DNA of 64,000 nucleotides, taken from NCBI RefSeq assembly GCF_008086595.1, contig NZ_RXYA01000003.1, forward strand, positions 18,129 to 82,128, written 5' to 3'. Both the position numbers and the translations under genes were made by a program. The first letter of the stretch is position 1. The number at the start of each line of letters is the position of its first letter. The notes beneath the pieces were generated by a model. The model was not told the DNA's origin. It saw only the letters and a program-made list of their open reading frames with translations, and made no database searches. Positions 51,866 to 61,934 of this stretch are shown here, piece by piece. Origin of the DNA: Acetobacterium paludosum (lineage in GTDB: Bacteria > Bacillota > Clostridia > Eubacteriales > Eubacteriaceae).

Positions 51866-52184
51866 TAACACTTATCAGAATTCACTCCTCAATATGAAAT
51901 TTTTGAAATTATTTCATCCAATTTAACCGGTGATTGACTTTCCAATTTCTTAAAAAATACTAAGGCTTTAATTGTAATTCCCACTATTTCTATAGTATAA
52001 TTATCAAATTGGTCTTTGCATAAGTTATTATTGTCTTCGCAAAGGCTGGTTATTAAACACATCTTTCAATTGAATGGACAGTGAACTGGGTATCTGCCAT
52101 TTAACAACAGAAACGGGAATTCAAGATTTTTTGAAAATATTCAATACCTGTTACAATAATCTCACTCAAAAATAGGAGCAGTCA
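51866..52184 (+). promoter_or_regulatory. Intergenic region with promoter candidate upstream of ttcA
   Basis: A 319-bp gap. TTGTAA (51972-51977) and TATAAT (51996-52001) are 18 bp apart, a fair sigma-A promoter about 180 bp before the TtcA start, and TACAAT lies nearer at about 52151. CTTTGC/GCAAAG can pair in the leader. No ORF is seen. Confidence 0.45.
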
Positions 52185-53024
52185 ATGGAAAAATACCAAG
52201 CAATCGAACAAAGCATAAAAAAGAAATTTCGCGGCAGTATTTGGTGTCGTTTTACCGAAGGAATTAATAAATATCAACTCGTATCCGAAGGCGATAAAAT
52301 CGCTGTCTGTATCTCCGGCGGAAAAGATTCCATGTTGATGGCTAAGCTTTTTCAGGAGCTCAAGCGACACAACAAATTTGAATTTGAATTAGTTTTTCTG
52401 ATCATGGACCCCGGTTATAACGATATCAATCGACAGATGATTTTAAACAATCTGGAAATTTTAAATATTGACGCCACTATTTTTGAGACTCAAATTTTTG
52501 ATTCCGTAGCCGATGTCGACAAATCCCCCTGTTACCTTTGTGCCCGAATGCGACGGGGACATTTATATCACAAGGCACAGGATCTGGGCTGCAATAAAAT
52601 CGCTCTGGGTCATCACTACGATGATGTCATCGAAACGATTTTGATGGGCATGCTTTATGGCGGGCAGATTCAAACAATGATGCCAAAACTAAAAAGCACT
52701 AATTTCGAAACGATGGAATTGATTCGACCCATGTATCTGATTCGGGAAGAAGCGATCATCAATTGGAAACTTCACAACGACCTTCAGTTCCTCCAATGTG
52801 CCTGCCGGTTTACCGAAAATTGTATGCTGAGCGACAATCAGGGCGGCAATTCAAAACGTCTGGAAATGAAAAATCTGATCAAACAATTTAAAAAGACCAG
52901 CCCCTACATCGAAAGCAATATTTTTAAAAGTGTGGAAAATGTCAATCTCAATACCATCATTGCCTATAAAAAAGATGGCATCAAGCATCATTTTCTGGAT
53001 GAATACAATAACGGAGAAATTTAA
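52185..53024 (+). CDS. TtcA-family tRNA thiolation ATPase
   Basis: A 279-residue PP-loop enzyme of the TtcA family (tRNA 2-thiocytidine synthesis). The ATP motif SGGKDS is at 44-49 and CYLC at 116-119 supplies two of the cysteines that bind the Fe-S cluster; a third lies in FLQCACRF. It adenylates and thiolates a tRNA base using a persulfide or sulfide donor. Firmicute members may act on other positions than C32, so the target base is uncertain. It overlaps the TcdA gene by 1 nt (TAATG), making a tRNA-modification pair. Confidence 0.88.
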   Translation: MEKYQAIEQSIKKKFRGSIWCRFTEGINKYQLVSEGDKIAVCISGGKDSMLMAKLFQELKRHNKFEFELVFLIMDPGYNDINRQMILNNLEILNIDATIFETQIFDSVADVDKSPCYLCARMRRGHLYHKAQDLGCNKIALGHHYDDVIETILMGMLYGGQIQTMMPKLKSTNFETMELIRPMYLIREEAIINWKLHNDLQFLQCACRFTENCMLSDNQGGNSKRLEMKNLIKQFKKTSPYIESNIFKSVENVNLNTIIAYKKDGIKHHFLDEYNNGEI

Positions 53025-53785
53025 TGTTAAATCAATTTTCAAGAACCGAATTATTATTAGGCTGTGAAGCCACCGAAAAACTGGGGAAATCAAGAGTGGC
53101 CGTATTTGGTATCGGCGGCGTGGGCAGTTATACCGTCGAAGCCCTTGTTCGAAGCGGCATCGGCATCTTTGACTTAATCGACGATGATAAGGTCTGTCTG
53201 ACGAATTTAAACCGCCAGCTGATCGCCACCAGAAAAACCATTGGCCAATATAAAGTCGATGTCATGAAAAAACGCATTCTGGAAATCAATCCAAATGCTG
53301 AAGTTAACGTCTATAAATGTTTCTTCCTCCCGGAAAATGCTCATGAGTTTGACTTTTCGGCATACTCTTACGTTGTCGATTCACTTGATACGCTAACCGC
53401 TAAAATCGAACTGGTTCTTCAGGCCCAAAAAGCAGGAACGCCAATCATCAGCTGCATGGGCGCCGGTAATAAATTGGATCCCACACAGTTTAAAGTTGCA
53501 GATATCTATGAAACATCCATGTGTCCCCTGGCAAAAATTATGCGCAAAGAGCTAAAAAAAAGAAGCGTCAACCATTTGAAGGTCGTCTATTCGACTGAGG
53601 AGCCCCGAAAACAAATTGAAAATCAAACCAACAATTGCCGAACAAACTGTGTCTGTCCACCGGGAACACAAAGAAAATGCTCAGACCGACGGACGATTCC
53701 CGGAAGTGTTTCCTTTGTCCCTGCCGTCGCTGGTTTCATCCTGGCAGGCGAAGTGATCAAAGATATCACTTTCAGTTTTAAATAA
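53024..53785 (+). CDS. tcdA: tRNA threonylcarbamoyladenosine dehydratase (TcdA/CsdL)
   Basis: A 253-residue E1-like ThiF/MoeB-family protein with the nucleotide motif GIGGVGSYTVEAL and the Asp of LIDDDKV, followed by NLNRQL. The C-terminal segment RRTIPGSVSFVPAVAGFILAG is typical of TcdA, which cyclises N6-threonylcarbamoyladenosine at position 37 of ANN-decoding tRNAs using ATP. The cysteine pair in NCRTNCVCPPG is also a TcdA-like feature. It is translationally coupled to the TtcA gene. Confidence 0.9.
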   Translation: MLNQFSRTELLLGCEATEKLGKSRVAVFGIGGVGSYTVEALVRSGIGIFDLIDDDKVCLTNLNRQLIATRKTIGQYKVDVMKKRILEINPNAEVNVYKCFFLPENAHEFDFSAYSYVVDSLDTLTAKIELVLQAQKAGTPIISCMGAGNKLDPTQFKVADIYETSMCPLAKIMRKELKKRSVNHLKVVYSTEEPRKQIENQTNNCRTNCVCPPGTQRKCSDRRTIPGSVSFVPAVAGFILAGEVIKDITFSFK

Positions 53786-53815
53786 TTTCGCAACCAATCA
53801 AATAATAAAATTTTC

Positions 53816-53860
53816 AAAGCTGATTATTTATATTGGATCGACGATAAATAATCAGCTTTT
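53816..53860. terminator. Bidirectional intrinsic terminator
   Basis: AAAGCTGATTATTTAT and its exact inverse form a 16-bp stem between the convergent tcdA and histidine-kinase genes. Confidence 0.88.
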
Positions 53861-53864
53861 AACT

Positions 53865-54896
53865 TTATTTTTCCGCAGCCTTTTTAGGTAGTCGAACGGT
53901 AAATGTGGACCCCTTTCCGATTGCACTCTGTACCTCAATATCGCCTCCGCAAATATTCAAAATACGTTTGACAATGGGCAGTCCCAAACCATTTCCCTGC
54001 GCTTTATGCCCCAGATCCCCCTGATAGAATTTTTCAAAAATATGGGCAACAGTCTCTTCCGACATGCCGATCCCATAATCAGTAATCTGAACGATGACGG
54101 ATTTTTCTTCCTCAAAACAGCGAACGGTGAGTATCTCATAATCGTCACTGAATTTAACAGCATTGCTGATCAGATTCATCCATACCTGGGAAAGCATTTC
54201 TTCATTCCCGGTATAATCGACTTCATCCATGAGCAAATCCAGTGTCAGTTCTTTCTGGCTCCACTCCTTTTCCAAAATCACCAAGACCTTTCGAATTTCC
54301 TCATCCAATAAAAAGCTTGTCTGACTGGACAGAATTTCCTGATTTTCATACTTATTTAAAAGCAGAATATTGGTTGCCATATGAGTTAATCGATCGGATT
54401 CGGAAATGATGATGTCGGTAAATTCTTTTCGGTCCTCTTTGGACAGATCATCCTTTTGCAATTGCTTTGCAAAGCCCTTAATGGAAACAATGGGCGTTTT
54501 AAACTCATGGGAAAAATTGTTGATAAAATCATTGCGGAATATTTCGATGCTTTCAAGCTCTTTTGCCATGTTGTTAAAACTGTGGATCAAATCATTCAGC
54601 TCATTGGATTTATCGGTGCTTTCAACCCGAACATCGAAATTACCTTTGGTTACTTCATTTGTCGCTGAGATTAAATCGTTTATGGGTTTTACGATCCGTC
54701 TGCTGAACGCCGTTGATAAAAACATGCCAATAAAAACACTGGTCATCGGAAAAATGACCAGCAAAAATCCAGAATCCATTCTTCCTAAAAAGGTTAATAA
54801 AAGAAACAGGAAAGATGCTGATAAAAACCCGGATAAAGTCAGGACGATAAAGGCAAACACCGTCAGAATAACGTTAAATTTATAAAATGGTTTCAA
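53865..54896 (-). CDS. Sensor histidine kinase with HAMP domain
   Basis: A 343-residue kinase with two adjacent N-terminal helices (about residues 10-65), a HAMP linker, the phosphoacceptor motif NFSHEFKTPIVSIKG, N-box NLISNAVKFS, G1 box DYGIGM and G2 box GNGLGLPIVK. The outer loop is very short, so the signal is probably read in the membrane. It starts with TTG 54896, overlapping the regulator stop (TTGA). It is the last gene of a run beginning with DnaK; whether it reports on protein or envelope stress is inference. Confidence 0.92.
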   Translation of the reverse strand: MKPFYKFNVILTVFAFIVLTLSGFLSASFLFLLLTFLGRMDSGFLLVIFPMTSVFIGMFLSTAFSRRIVKPINDLISATNEVTKGNFDVRVESTDKSNELNDLIHSFNNMAKELESIEIFRNDFINNFSHEFKTPIVSIKGFAKQLQKDDLSKEDRKEFTDIIISESDRLTHMATNILLLNKYENQEILSSQTSFLLDEEIRKVLVILEKEWSQKELTLDLLMDEVDYTGNEEMLSQVWMNLISNAVKFSDDYEILTVRCFEEEKSVIVQITDYGIGMSEETVAHIFEKFYQGDLGHKAQGNGLGLPIVKRILNICGGDIEVQSAIGKGSTFTVRLPKKAAEK

Positions 54897-55567
54897 ACTT
54901 TTCTCACCGCCTTATAGCCCAATCCCCGAATTGTCACAATTTCAAACTCAGGATATTTATGGAAGCGATTTCGGATCCGGTTGATATGAACATCCACGGT
55001 GTGCGGATCGGATTCGCTCTCTAATCCCCAAAAATCATCCATAATCTGAACCCTGGTAAATATCTGGTTTGGATAAGACAGCAGTTTAAATAGAATTTGG
55101 AATTCTTTTTGTGGCAGTGTCACCACTTCTTCTCCCCGGGTCACTGACAGGGTATCGTAATCGAGAACAACGGATTTAATTTCGATTTTTCTTTCATTTT
55201 TTATTTGGGACCGTCTGAGCAGAGCGGCAATCCGAAGCAGCATTTCATCTTCATCCACCGGCTTAACCATATAATCATCAGTTCCCGTTATAAAGCCATG
55301 TTTTACGTCCATCGGGGTCTCTTTTGCCGTCACCATCAAAATAGGTATCATACAACCATCCAAACGTAATTTTTCGGTCAGCTCAAAGCCATCCATTCCC
55401 GGCATCATAATGTCCATCACAATGAGATCAATTTTAAAACTCGCCAATTTTTCCAGTGCTTCCTCGGCATTATTCGCCAATATCGGTTCATATCCATCGC
55501 TGCTGAGTACAACCTTCATCAATTTCCTGGTATTTATATCATCTTCAACCACTAATAGCTTAATCAA
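54893..55567 (-). CDS. OmpR-family response regulator
   Basis: A 224-residue regulator: receiver domain (acidic VVEDDIN, phosphoacceptor Asp in LIVMDIMMPGMDG, Lys in VKPVDEDE) and C-terminal winged helix with the typical QIMDDFWGLESESDPHTVDVHINRI split recognition region. TTG 55567 is chosen as start because GGGGTG lies 5 nt upstream. It forms a pair with the HAMP-containing kinase. Confidence 0.92.
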   Translation of the reverse strand: MIKLLVVEDDINTRKLMKVVLSSDGYEPILANNAEEALEKLASFKIDLIVMDIMMPGMDGFELTEKLRLDGCMIPILMVTAKETPMDVKHGFITGTDDYMVKPVDEDEMLLRIAALLRRSQIKNERKIEIKSVVLDYDTLSVTRGEEVVTLPQKEFQILFKLLSYPNQIFTRVQIMDDFWGLESESDPHTVDVHINRIRNRFHKYPEFEIVTIRGLGYKAVRKV

Positions 55568-55651
55568 AATTTCACCCCGATAACCCAATAGGCACCCAAC
55601 CCCCAGCGCTGGAATTGAGTGCCTATCGTGAATTTCTATTTCAATCCCGGT

Positions 55652-56062
55652 TTACAGGAAAATATGAACCTCAAATTTTTCCTGACACCGGGGACATTTT
55701 ACCGTATTTTTTCCCCGTTTAATCGGCAGCTGAAGGGTCTTTTTACAATGAGGACAGGTGCGAAAACGATGGACTCTAATTTCTTTGAATCGCCGAAAAA
55801 ACAACTTCACTTTTCTTCTTACCAGATTCCAGACTTTCAACAATTTCTGGTTTTCTCCGGAACGCCTGCTGATATTTTTGGAAAAGCTTCTGAAAATGGC
55901 CAGAACCAGAAACACGTCTGATATCGCCACCAGAATCAGTGAATCAACTTTTATGTTGACAACCATTAACACCGCCCATAATACTAACATGACATAATAA
56001 AGCTGATCGACGCCATAGCGGCCAGACATGAATTTTACTAATTTCTCTTTTAAACGATTCAC
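55652..56062 (-). CDS. Small membrane protein with C-terminal zinc ribbon
   Basis: A 136-residue protein with two N-terminal membrane helices (about residues 20-60), a basic segment and a C-terminal zinc ribbon (CPHCKKTLQLP and CPRCQEKF, four cysteines). It lies between the DnaJ-like gene and the two-component pair. Its function is unknown; a substrate-handling role with the DnaJ/DnaK pair is only suggested by position. Confidence 0.8.
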   Translation of the reverse strand: MNRLKEKLVKFMSGRYGVDQLYYVMLVLWAVLMVVNIKVDSLILVAISDVFLVLAIFRSFSKNISRRSGENQKLLKVWNLVRRKVKLFFRRFKEIRVHRFRTCPHCKKTLQLPIKRGKNTVKCPRCQEKFEVHIFL

Positions 56063-56095
56063 TTATAATCTCCTAATCTATTAAAACACTTTGCA

Positions 56096-56818
56096 CTAAA
56101 ACATCAAATGCAAAAACGAAAACAAAAACTGAATCACATAAAATCCAACAAAAACTTTTATAATCGTGCCAAGTGGCGAAAAAGTTGATTTTTGGCGTTC
56201 ATAGAAATGGCCGCCCTTTTCAATTTTATTCATGACACTTTGATATTCCGTATTACCCGGTTCCATTTGAACCGCCGTTCTGGCGTAATTGAGGGCAGTG
56301 ACCTGATCACCTATTTCGTTAGTTGCAACCGCACTATAATAATACCACTTTGCGTTTCTTTCCGAAATATTATTCAGCACATTTAATGCGTCTTGATAAT
56401 ATCCCATATTGATATAGTTTCTGGCCTGATCAAAACCGCTGCTTCTGCTGTTCTGATTCTGATCGGAATAAGAACCGAAAATCCATTCAAAAGGGTCGAA
56501 TCCTTCAAAAGGATCCGCTTGTCTGCCGGTATTTTGATTTCCGCCAAAACCGCCAAAGGGATCGTAAGTTGTCCTGCCCTGACTGGTTGTTCCGCCCTGA
56601 TTTCCGTTCATCCCATAAACATTGCCATATCCGTTTGCCTTGCCACTTTTTATATCATCATAGGCAGCATTGACCTCACTCATTTTCTTTGCCGCTTCTT
56701 GATTGCCGGGATTCAAATCCGGGTGATATTTTTTTGCCAGTTTTTTATAAGCTTTTGTAACGTCCTCATCACTGGCATCATGAGCAACGCCTAATACATT
56801 ATATGGGTCCAAATTCAT
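56096..56818 (-). CDS. Membrane-tethered J-domain protein
   Basis: A 240-residue DnaJ-class co-chaperone. The N-terminal J domain has the essential HPD at 32-34 (KYHPDLNPG). A Gly/Asn/Gln-rich linker follows (about 58-125), then a TPR-like helical segment ([31 protein letters not shown]) and a C-terminal membrane helix. It lacks the zinc-finger and CTD of canonical DnaJ, so it is a specialised partner for the DnaK encoded upstream, perhaps localising it to the membrane. Confidence 0.92.
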   Translation of the reverse strand: MNLDPYNVLGVAHDASDEDVTKAYKKLAKKYHPDLNPGNQEAAKKMSEVNAAYDDIKSGKANGYGNVYGMNGNQGGTTSQGRTTYDPFGGFGGNQNTGRQADPFEGFDPFEWIFGSYSDQNQNSRSSGFDQARNYINMGYYQDALNVLNNISERNAKWYYYSAVATNEIGDQVTALNYARTAVQMEPGNTEYQSVMNKIEKGGHFYERQKSTFSPLGTIIKVFVGFYVIQFLFSFLHLMF

Positions 56819-56905
56819 TACGATTCTACCTCTTCTAAATTATTATAGTATCAAGTATACCTGTTTAATATTATATTTTGTTTAAACAACCATGATAACT
56901 GCAAT

Positions 56906-58690
56906 TTATTTATCTTTAAAATCAGTATTAAAGGTATCGTCGTCATCATCGTCCAGATCATCCGAGTTAGCCCCATTATCCACAACATTTTTTTTGAGCG
57001 ATTCCATTAAATCCGAAAGTTGATGCCCGGCCTCACTAGTTTCTGCTTTGTCCTTGGATCTCAATGTTTTTTTAGCTTTTTTGACTTCTTCTTTCAATAT
57101 CCTGCGATCTTCTTTATTGAGTTTCTTACTGAGTTCCGCTGCCTGATAGATTAAGCTTTCCACTTCGTTTTTAGCATTTTCCTCTTCTTTATGCTGTCGA
57201 TCTTCCGCTTCATATTGTTTGGCATCACGAATCGCCTGATCAATTTCCGACTGACTCAAATTGGATGAGGCGGTAATCGTTATCTGCTGCATCTTCCCGG
57301 TGCCCAAATCTTTTGCTGAAACATTCACGATTCCATTTGCATCAAGCTCAAAGGTCACTTCTATTTGAGGAACCCCTCTCGCCGCCCGGCGGATCCCACT
57401 GAGCTTAAACTTTCCAAGGGTTTTATTGAATTTCGCCCGCTCCCGCTCACCCTGAAGAACATGGATCTCAACCGAGGTCTGAAAGTTTCTTGCCGTGGAA
57501 TAAACTTCGCTTTTTCTAATCGGCAGGGTGGTATTGCGATTGATAATTTTCGAATAGACACCACCCACTGTTTCAATCCCCAGTGACAACGGGGTGATAT
57601 CCAAAAGCAGCAGTCCATTGACCGCACCGGTCAGTACTCCCGCCTGTAAGGACGCCCCGATTGCCACCCCCTCATCCGGATTAATTCCCCGCAGCGGTTC
57701 TTTTTTGGTATATTGCCTGACGGCCTCCTGAACCGCTAGGATTCGCGTTGAACCCCCAACTAAAATAACATGATTGATATCTGCTATAGCCAAGCCGGCA
57801 TCACTCATGGCCTGACGTACCGGTTCCATTGTCTGCTTGACAAGATGAGCGGTTAATTCATTAAATTTACTGCGGCTGATCTTCATTTCAAAGTTCACCG
57901 GGCCGGATTTGTTCTGGCTTATAAATGGTAAACTGATACGGGTTTCGGCGATCCCGCTCAACTCCATTTTAGCCTGTTCTCCGGCTTCTCTTACCCGGGC
58001 CAGAGCACTGGCATCATGACTAATGCTGCAGGCCGTCTCCTGTTTTAATTCTTTCAGGATATAATCAGTCAGCACGGCATCAAAATCATCACCCCCAAGG
58101 CGATTATTTCCCGATGTTGCCAGCACCTCGATGACGCCGTCATTAATCTCCAGGATCGAGACATCAAAAGTTCCCCCGCCCAGATCGTAAACCATGATTT
58201 TCTGCGCGTTTTCCTTATTGACGCCATAGGCTAGAGCGGCTGCGGTTGGCTCATTAATGATTCTTTGAACATTCAATCCGGCAATTTTTCCCGCATCCTT
58301 GGTTGCCTGGCGCTGTGAATCGGTAAAATATGCCGGCACCGTAATGACGGCATCGGTGACGGGTTCTCCCAAAAATATTTCTGCGTCCATTTTTAATTTT
58401 TGCAGAATCATTGCAGAAATTTCCTGTGGTTTATATTGTTTTCCGTCAATTTTAATGTGATAGTCACTTCCCATTTCACGCTTAATTGAACTGATTGTTC
58501 TTTCCGGATTAATAGCCATCTGTCTTTTGGCCGGTTCCCCCACCAATCGTTCCCCCTGTTTTGTAAATGCGACAATTGACGGCGTTGTTCTTCCTCCGTT
58601 TTCATTAGGAATGATAACCGGCGAACTGCCCTCCATGACGGCAACACAGGAATTTGTTGTTCCTAAATCGATACCAATTAATTTTGACAT
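56906..58690 (-). CDS. DnaK-type Hsp70 chaperone (likely accessory copy)
   Basis: A 594-residue Hsp70 with the nucleotide-binding motifs [23 protein letters not shown] and VGGSTRI, a substrate domain, and a shortened C-terminal lid ending in an acidic Asp-rich tail. It is shorter than the usual 610-640-residue DnaK, has no grpE, hrcA or full-length dnaJ nearby, and no CIRCE operator precedes it. It is therefore probably a second Hsp70 paired with the membrane-tethered J protein 87 bp downstream. It starts at ATG 58690; a TATAAT box lies at 58748-58743 on the minus strand. Confidence 0.94.
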   Translation of the reverse strand: MSKLIGIDLGTTNSCVAVMEGSSPVIIPNENGGRTTPSIVAFTKQGERLVGEPAKRQMAINPERTISSIKREMGSDYHIKIDGKQYKPQEISAMILQKLKMDAEIFLGEPVTDAVITVPAYFTDSQRQATKDAGKIAGLNVQRIINEPTAAALAYGVNKENAQKIMVYDLGGGTFDVSILEINDGVIEVLATSGNNRLGGDDFDAVLTDYILKELKQETACSISHDASALARVREAGEQAKMELSGIAETRISLPFISQNKSGPVNFEMKISRSKFNELTAHLVKQTMEPVRQAMSDAGLAIADINHVILVGGSTRILAVQEAVRQYTKKEPLRGINPDEGVAIGASLQAGVLTGAVNGLLLLDITPLSLGIETVGGVYSKIINRNTTLPIRKSEVYSTARNFQTSVEIHVLQGERERAKFNKTLGKFKLSGIRRAARGVPQIEVTFELDANGIVNVSAKDLGTGKMQQITITASSNLSQSEIDQAIRDAKQYEAEDRQHKEEENAKNEVESLIYQAAELSKKLNKEDRRILKEEVKKAKKTLRSKDKAETSEAGHQLSDLMESLKKNVVDNGANSDDLDDDDDDTFNTDFKDK

Positions 58691-58851
58691 TTTTGCACCA
58701 ACCTTTTATATTTTTCTTACTCTTATATTTGGATTTGGATAAATTATAATTGACAAACATCAACTCAACATCAACAAAACGATGAATCCTTAACTGTAAA
58801 CAATTTCATTCGTTTTCGCCATCAATCACTTAAGCTAACTTTAATGAACGC

Positions 58852-58885
58852 AAAAAAAACGCATCAGCTTCGTCTAATGCGTTTT
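58852..58885 (-). terminator. Intrinsic terminator of the Trp T-box operon
   Basis: AAAACGCAT and ATGCGTTTT form the stem, followed on the minus strand by eight T residues. It separates the cupin gene from dnaK. Confidence 0.88.
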
Positions 58886-58924
58886 GTCCTGCCATCTTGA
58901 TGCATCATTTTTGCACCTTCTATA

Positions 58925-59230
58925 TTAAATATCTTCTCTGCCCGGGGTAAAAAACTCCAGGAATTCCTGATCTTCTGCACTCGGCAAAAAACCGTGTTCG
59001 GCGCCTCCGGGAATATGAATTGATGCGCCCTGTTTCACATGGGTGACGACCCCCTCTATACTGACATCCGCAGCACCGCTAATCATATAATCGATCTGCT
59101 CATGGGGGTGTGTATGCAAGGGCGGATTCGTTCCCGCTTTAACAAACATTTTAACCAGGGTACATGCTTTTTCAGCCACCAGCACTTCCCTTTTCACAGT
59201 TGGCGGCAGTTTAATAAATGGCTCTTTCAT
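58925..59230 (-). CDS. Cupin-domain protein
   Basis: A 101-residue single-domain cupin with the metal motif HTHPHEQIDYMISG (motif 1) and IPGGAEHGF (motif 2), so a metal site is likely. Small cupins act as isomerases, dioxygenases or ligand sensors; the role here is unknown. It follows the TrpZ-like ATPase gene closely and is probably the last gene of the T-box operon. Confidence 0.88.
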   Translation of the reverse strand: MKEPFIKLPPTVKREVLVAEKACTLVKMFVKAGTNPPLHTHPHEQIDYMISGAADVSIEGVVTHVKQGASIHIPGGAEHGFLPSAEDQEFLEFFTPGREDI

Positions 59231-59241
59231 AACGGCCTTCC

Positions 59242-60003
59242 CTAGCTTTCTTTTAAATGATATAAGGTTCGCAGTTTTTCCGGCGTCAGATCATTCTTCG
59301 CCGCGCCGATAAAATCATGAGCGACCACGCCGCGATCCATCATAATGAGTCGATTTCCATAACGAATCGCATCTTCCAGATGATGGGTAATCATCAAAGC
59401 GGTCAGCTGGTCCTTTTCGATAATCCGCTCGGTAAACGCCATGACGTCTTCAGCTGTCTTTGGATCCAGGGCGGCTGTATGCTCATCCAAAAGGATTAAT
59501 TCCGGCGGTTTGATGGTGCACATAATCAAGGCCACCACCTGACACTGCCCCCCCGATAAATCCATGATCTTGCTGTCTAATTTATCTTCAAGCCCCATTC
59601 CCGCTTCGGATAATTTCTCGCGAAAAACATCTTTGAGCTGTCGAGTCAGCGCCCAGTTGAAATTCTTTCGGTTTTGCCGACCGTAGGCCAGCGCTAAATT
59701 TTCCGCGACGGTTAAATGCGGAGCGGTTCCCTTCATCGGACTTTGGAACACTCTCCCAATAAATTTAGACCGCTTATGTTCCGGCATAAAGGTAATGTCT
59801 TCTTCATCAAGATAGATGTAGCCTTCATTCGGCAGTATCGTTCCGCTAATCAAATTGAAGAGGGTGGATTTTCCGGCGCCATTGTTCCCTAAAACCGTAA
59901 CAAATTCTCCGTTTTCGATGGTTAAATTCAACCCATTTAAAATGTGATTATCGGCGCCATTGTCGATTTTGAAATTTTTATGTAAATCTTTGATTTTAAG
60001 CAT
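59242..60003 (-). CDS. ABC transporter ATP-binding protein, TrpZ-like
   Basis: A 253-residue ATPase with Walker A GNNGAGKST, signature DLSGGQCQV, Walker B LILLDEHTAALD and H-loop ITHH. It overlaps the permease gene by 8 nt. Together with the permease and binding protein it forms the COG2984/4120/1101-type uptake system, called TrpXYZ when under tryptophan T-box control. The Walker B 'DEHTAALD' in place of DEPT is normal in this subfamily. Confidence 0.9.
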   Translation of the reverse strand: MLKIKDLHKNFKIDNGADNHILNGLNLTIENGEFVTVLGNNGAGKSTLFNLISGTILPNEGYIYLDEEDITFMPEHKRSKFIGRVFQSPMKGTAPHLTVAENLALAYGRQNRKNFNWALTRQLKDVFREKLSEAGMGLEDKLDSKIMDLSGGQCQVVALIMCTIKPPELILLDEHTAALDPKTAEDVMAFTERIIEKDQLTALMITHHLEDAIRYGNRLIMMDRGVVAHDFIGAAKNDLTPEKLRTLYHLKES

Positions 60004-60895
60004 GTTTGTTCCTCTTCTTCAACTGGTAGTTTTCCTTGTAGTATTTGTAGGCTGGAATAGCCAAAGCAATGGCAACGATAATCGCTGAAAGAAGTTTCAT
60101 CGCATAAGCAGGGAAGATTCTGGTACTGACGGCCACTGCCAGAATCAGTCGGTAGATGATCGACCCCAGTACGCAGCTCATCAGGCCGGCAAAGATGGTT
60201 CGCCTGCGGATAAACGCCTCACCAATAATAACCGCCGCCAAACCGATAACCAGCATACCCGCTCCGGAAGTCATGTCCGCATATCCCTGGTCGCAGGCAA
60301 TCAGACCGCCGCATAATCCAATCAGTGCGTTGCTCACCATCAATCCCAGGGTTTTATATAAATCAACACTCATGGATGACGACCGGGCCATCTCTTCATT
60401 GTCTCCGATGGCACGAATGCAGAGCCCGCAGTTCGTTTTGAAAAAAGCCACCAGAATCGCGATCATCGCGACGGCAACTATCAGCGATATCAGAATTTTG
60501 GCAATTGTGAAACTCAGTGGCAGTCCGCCGCCAACCATATCATAGATTGTGGTTACGCCCAACAGGGTCAGGTTGGATGAACCACCCATCACCATCAGGT
60601 TGATGGTATACAACCCCGTCATCGTCAGAATACCGGATAAAATCGCTGGAATCCGCAGCTTCGTATGAAGTAGCGCAGTCACCAGACCGGCCGCCGCCCC
60701 TGCCAGTAACGAGAGGAAAATTCCGACAAGCGGATGTCCTCCGGTTACACATACTGCCATCACAGCCATGCCAAATGTGAAACTTCCCTCAGCTGTTAAA
60801 TCAGGAATATTCAGTACTTTAAAACTGATATAGATGCCCATCGCAATGAGACTGTAAATCAATCCCAATTGAAGGGAACCGATAACTAATGACAT
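59996..60895 (-). CDS. ABC transporter permease, TrpY-like
   Basis: A 299-residue permease with eight to nine helices of the branched-chain-amino-acid type (COG4120-like). The conserved segments DLTAEGSFTFG and GDNEEMARSSSM are visible. It starts at ATG 60895 behind AAAGGAG, 43 bp after the binding-protein gene. Confidence 0.9.
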   Translation of the reverse strand: MSLVIGSLQLGLIYSLIAMGIYISFKVLNIPDLTAEGSFTFGMAVMAVCVTGGHPLVGIFLSLLAGAAAGLVTALLHTKLRIPAILSGILTMTGLYTINLMVMGGSSNLTLLGVTTIYDMVGGGLPLSFTIAKILISLIVAVAMIAILVAFFKTNCGLCIRAIGDNEEMARSSSMSVDLYKTLGLMVSNALIGLCGGLIACDQGYADMTSGAGMLVIGLAAVIIGEAFIRRRTIFAGLMSCVLGSIIYRLILAVAVSTRIFPAYAMKLLSAIIVAIALAIPAYKYYKENYQLKKRNKHA

Positions 60896-60938
60896 AATTT
60901 CTTTCTCCTTTGAACGTCTGCCGCCCCTGACTCTTTTC

Positions 60939-61934
60939 TTATTTTACGATGGTTGTTGATTGACTGCTGTCGGCCGGGATCGTCACGCCGATGGCATCTG
61001 CGGTTGTCTGATTGATAACTGTATTGGTTGCTTCGACATTGACGGCCGGAATATCAGCCGGTGATTTTCCCTTAAGGATTTCAATGGCCATATCTGCGGT
61101 CGCAGCACCGATCGCTTTATCTCCAATTGCAACGGTTGCCAATGCCCCGCTGTTAACCATAACCGCTGAACTTCCGTATACCGGTTTTTTCGCTGTTTTA
61201 GCTGCTTCGGCCACGGTTGGCATGGCATTCTGAATGACACTATCATTTGGTATAAAGATCGCATCAACACCACTTAACAAGCCCTCAATGGCCTGCTGCA
61301 CTTCGGAAGAATTGGTGACGACCGCTTCGGCAACGGCATATCCCTGGGCGGCCATATATTCTTTGGCCTTATTGACGGTGCTGACCGAATTGACTTCACT
61401 GGTGTTGTAAATAATGCCGAAAGTTTTAATACCAGGTGTCAGCGTTTTGGAAAGATCGATGATCTTCTGGACCGGAATTGGATTGGATGTACCGGTTGCA
61501 TTATGGTCTGGTTTTTCCATTGTTGATACAATTCCGGCTTTGACTGGATCCGATACGGCGATGAATACTTGGGGTGTTTGAGACTTCATATTCACAAATG
61601 TCTGGGATGCCGGTGTCGCAATGGTTGCCACTAAATCATAGCTTCCATCCGACATTTCCTGAGCAATGGTATTCAAATTGGATGTATCGCCCTGGGCATT
61701 TTTAACCACAATTTCCAACTGATCTTCTGAATAGCCCTTATCCCGAAGTTCCTGAATAAAGCCATCTCTCATATCGTCGAAAGCACCATTTTCAATCATC
61801 TGGATGATGCCCACTTTTAGTTTTTTTCCAGTTGTTCCCTTATTAGTTGTCGACGCACTGCAGGCTGCTAATGAAGTTACCATAAATACTGTCAGAATGA
61901 CCGCTGTAATTTTCTTTAATAAACTCTTTTTCAT
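60939..61934 (-). CDS. Substrate-binding lipoprotein, TrpX-like
   Basis: A 331-residue solute-binding protein of the COG2984-type family, with a signal peptide and lipobox LAAC (Cys near residue 25). The mature part has the periplasmic-binding-protein fold (VGIIQMIENGAFDDMRDGF, SNPIPVQKIIDL, TFGIIYNTSEVNSV). The T-box upstream reads a tryptophan codon, so tryptophan or a related indole compound is the likely ligand. Its ATG overlaps the dehydrogenase stop (ATGA). Confidence 0.9.
   Translation of the reverse strand: MKKSLLKKITAVILTVFMVTSLAACSASTTNKGTTGKKLKVGIIQMIENGAFDDMRDGFIQELRDKGYSEDQLEIVVKNAQGDTSNLNTIAQEMSDGSYDLVATIATPASQTFVNMKSQTPQVFIAVSDPVKAGIVSTMEKPDHNATGTSNPIPVQKIIDLSKTLTPGIKTFGIIYNTSEVNSVSTVNKAKEYMAAQGYAVAEAVVTNSSEVQQAIEGLLSGVDAIFIPNDSVIQNAMPTVAEAAKTAKKPVYGSSAVMVNSGALATVAIGDKAIGAATADMAIEILKGKSPADIPAVNVEATNTVINQTTADAIGVTIPADSSQSTTIVK

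Noticed and set aside
58691..58850. CIRCE/HrcA operator upstream of dnaK
   Set aside because: No TTAGCACTC-N9-GAGTGCTAA element is present.
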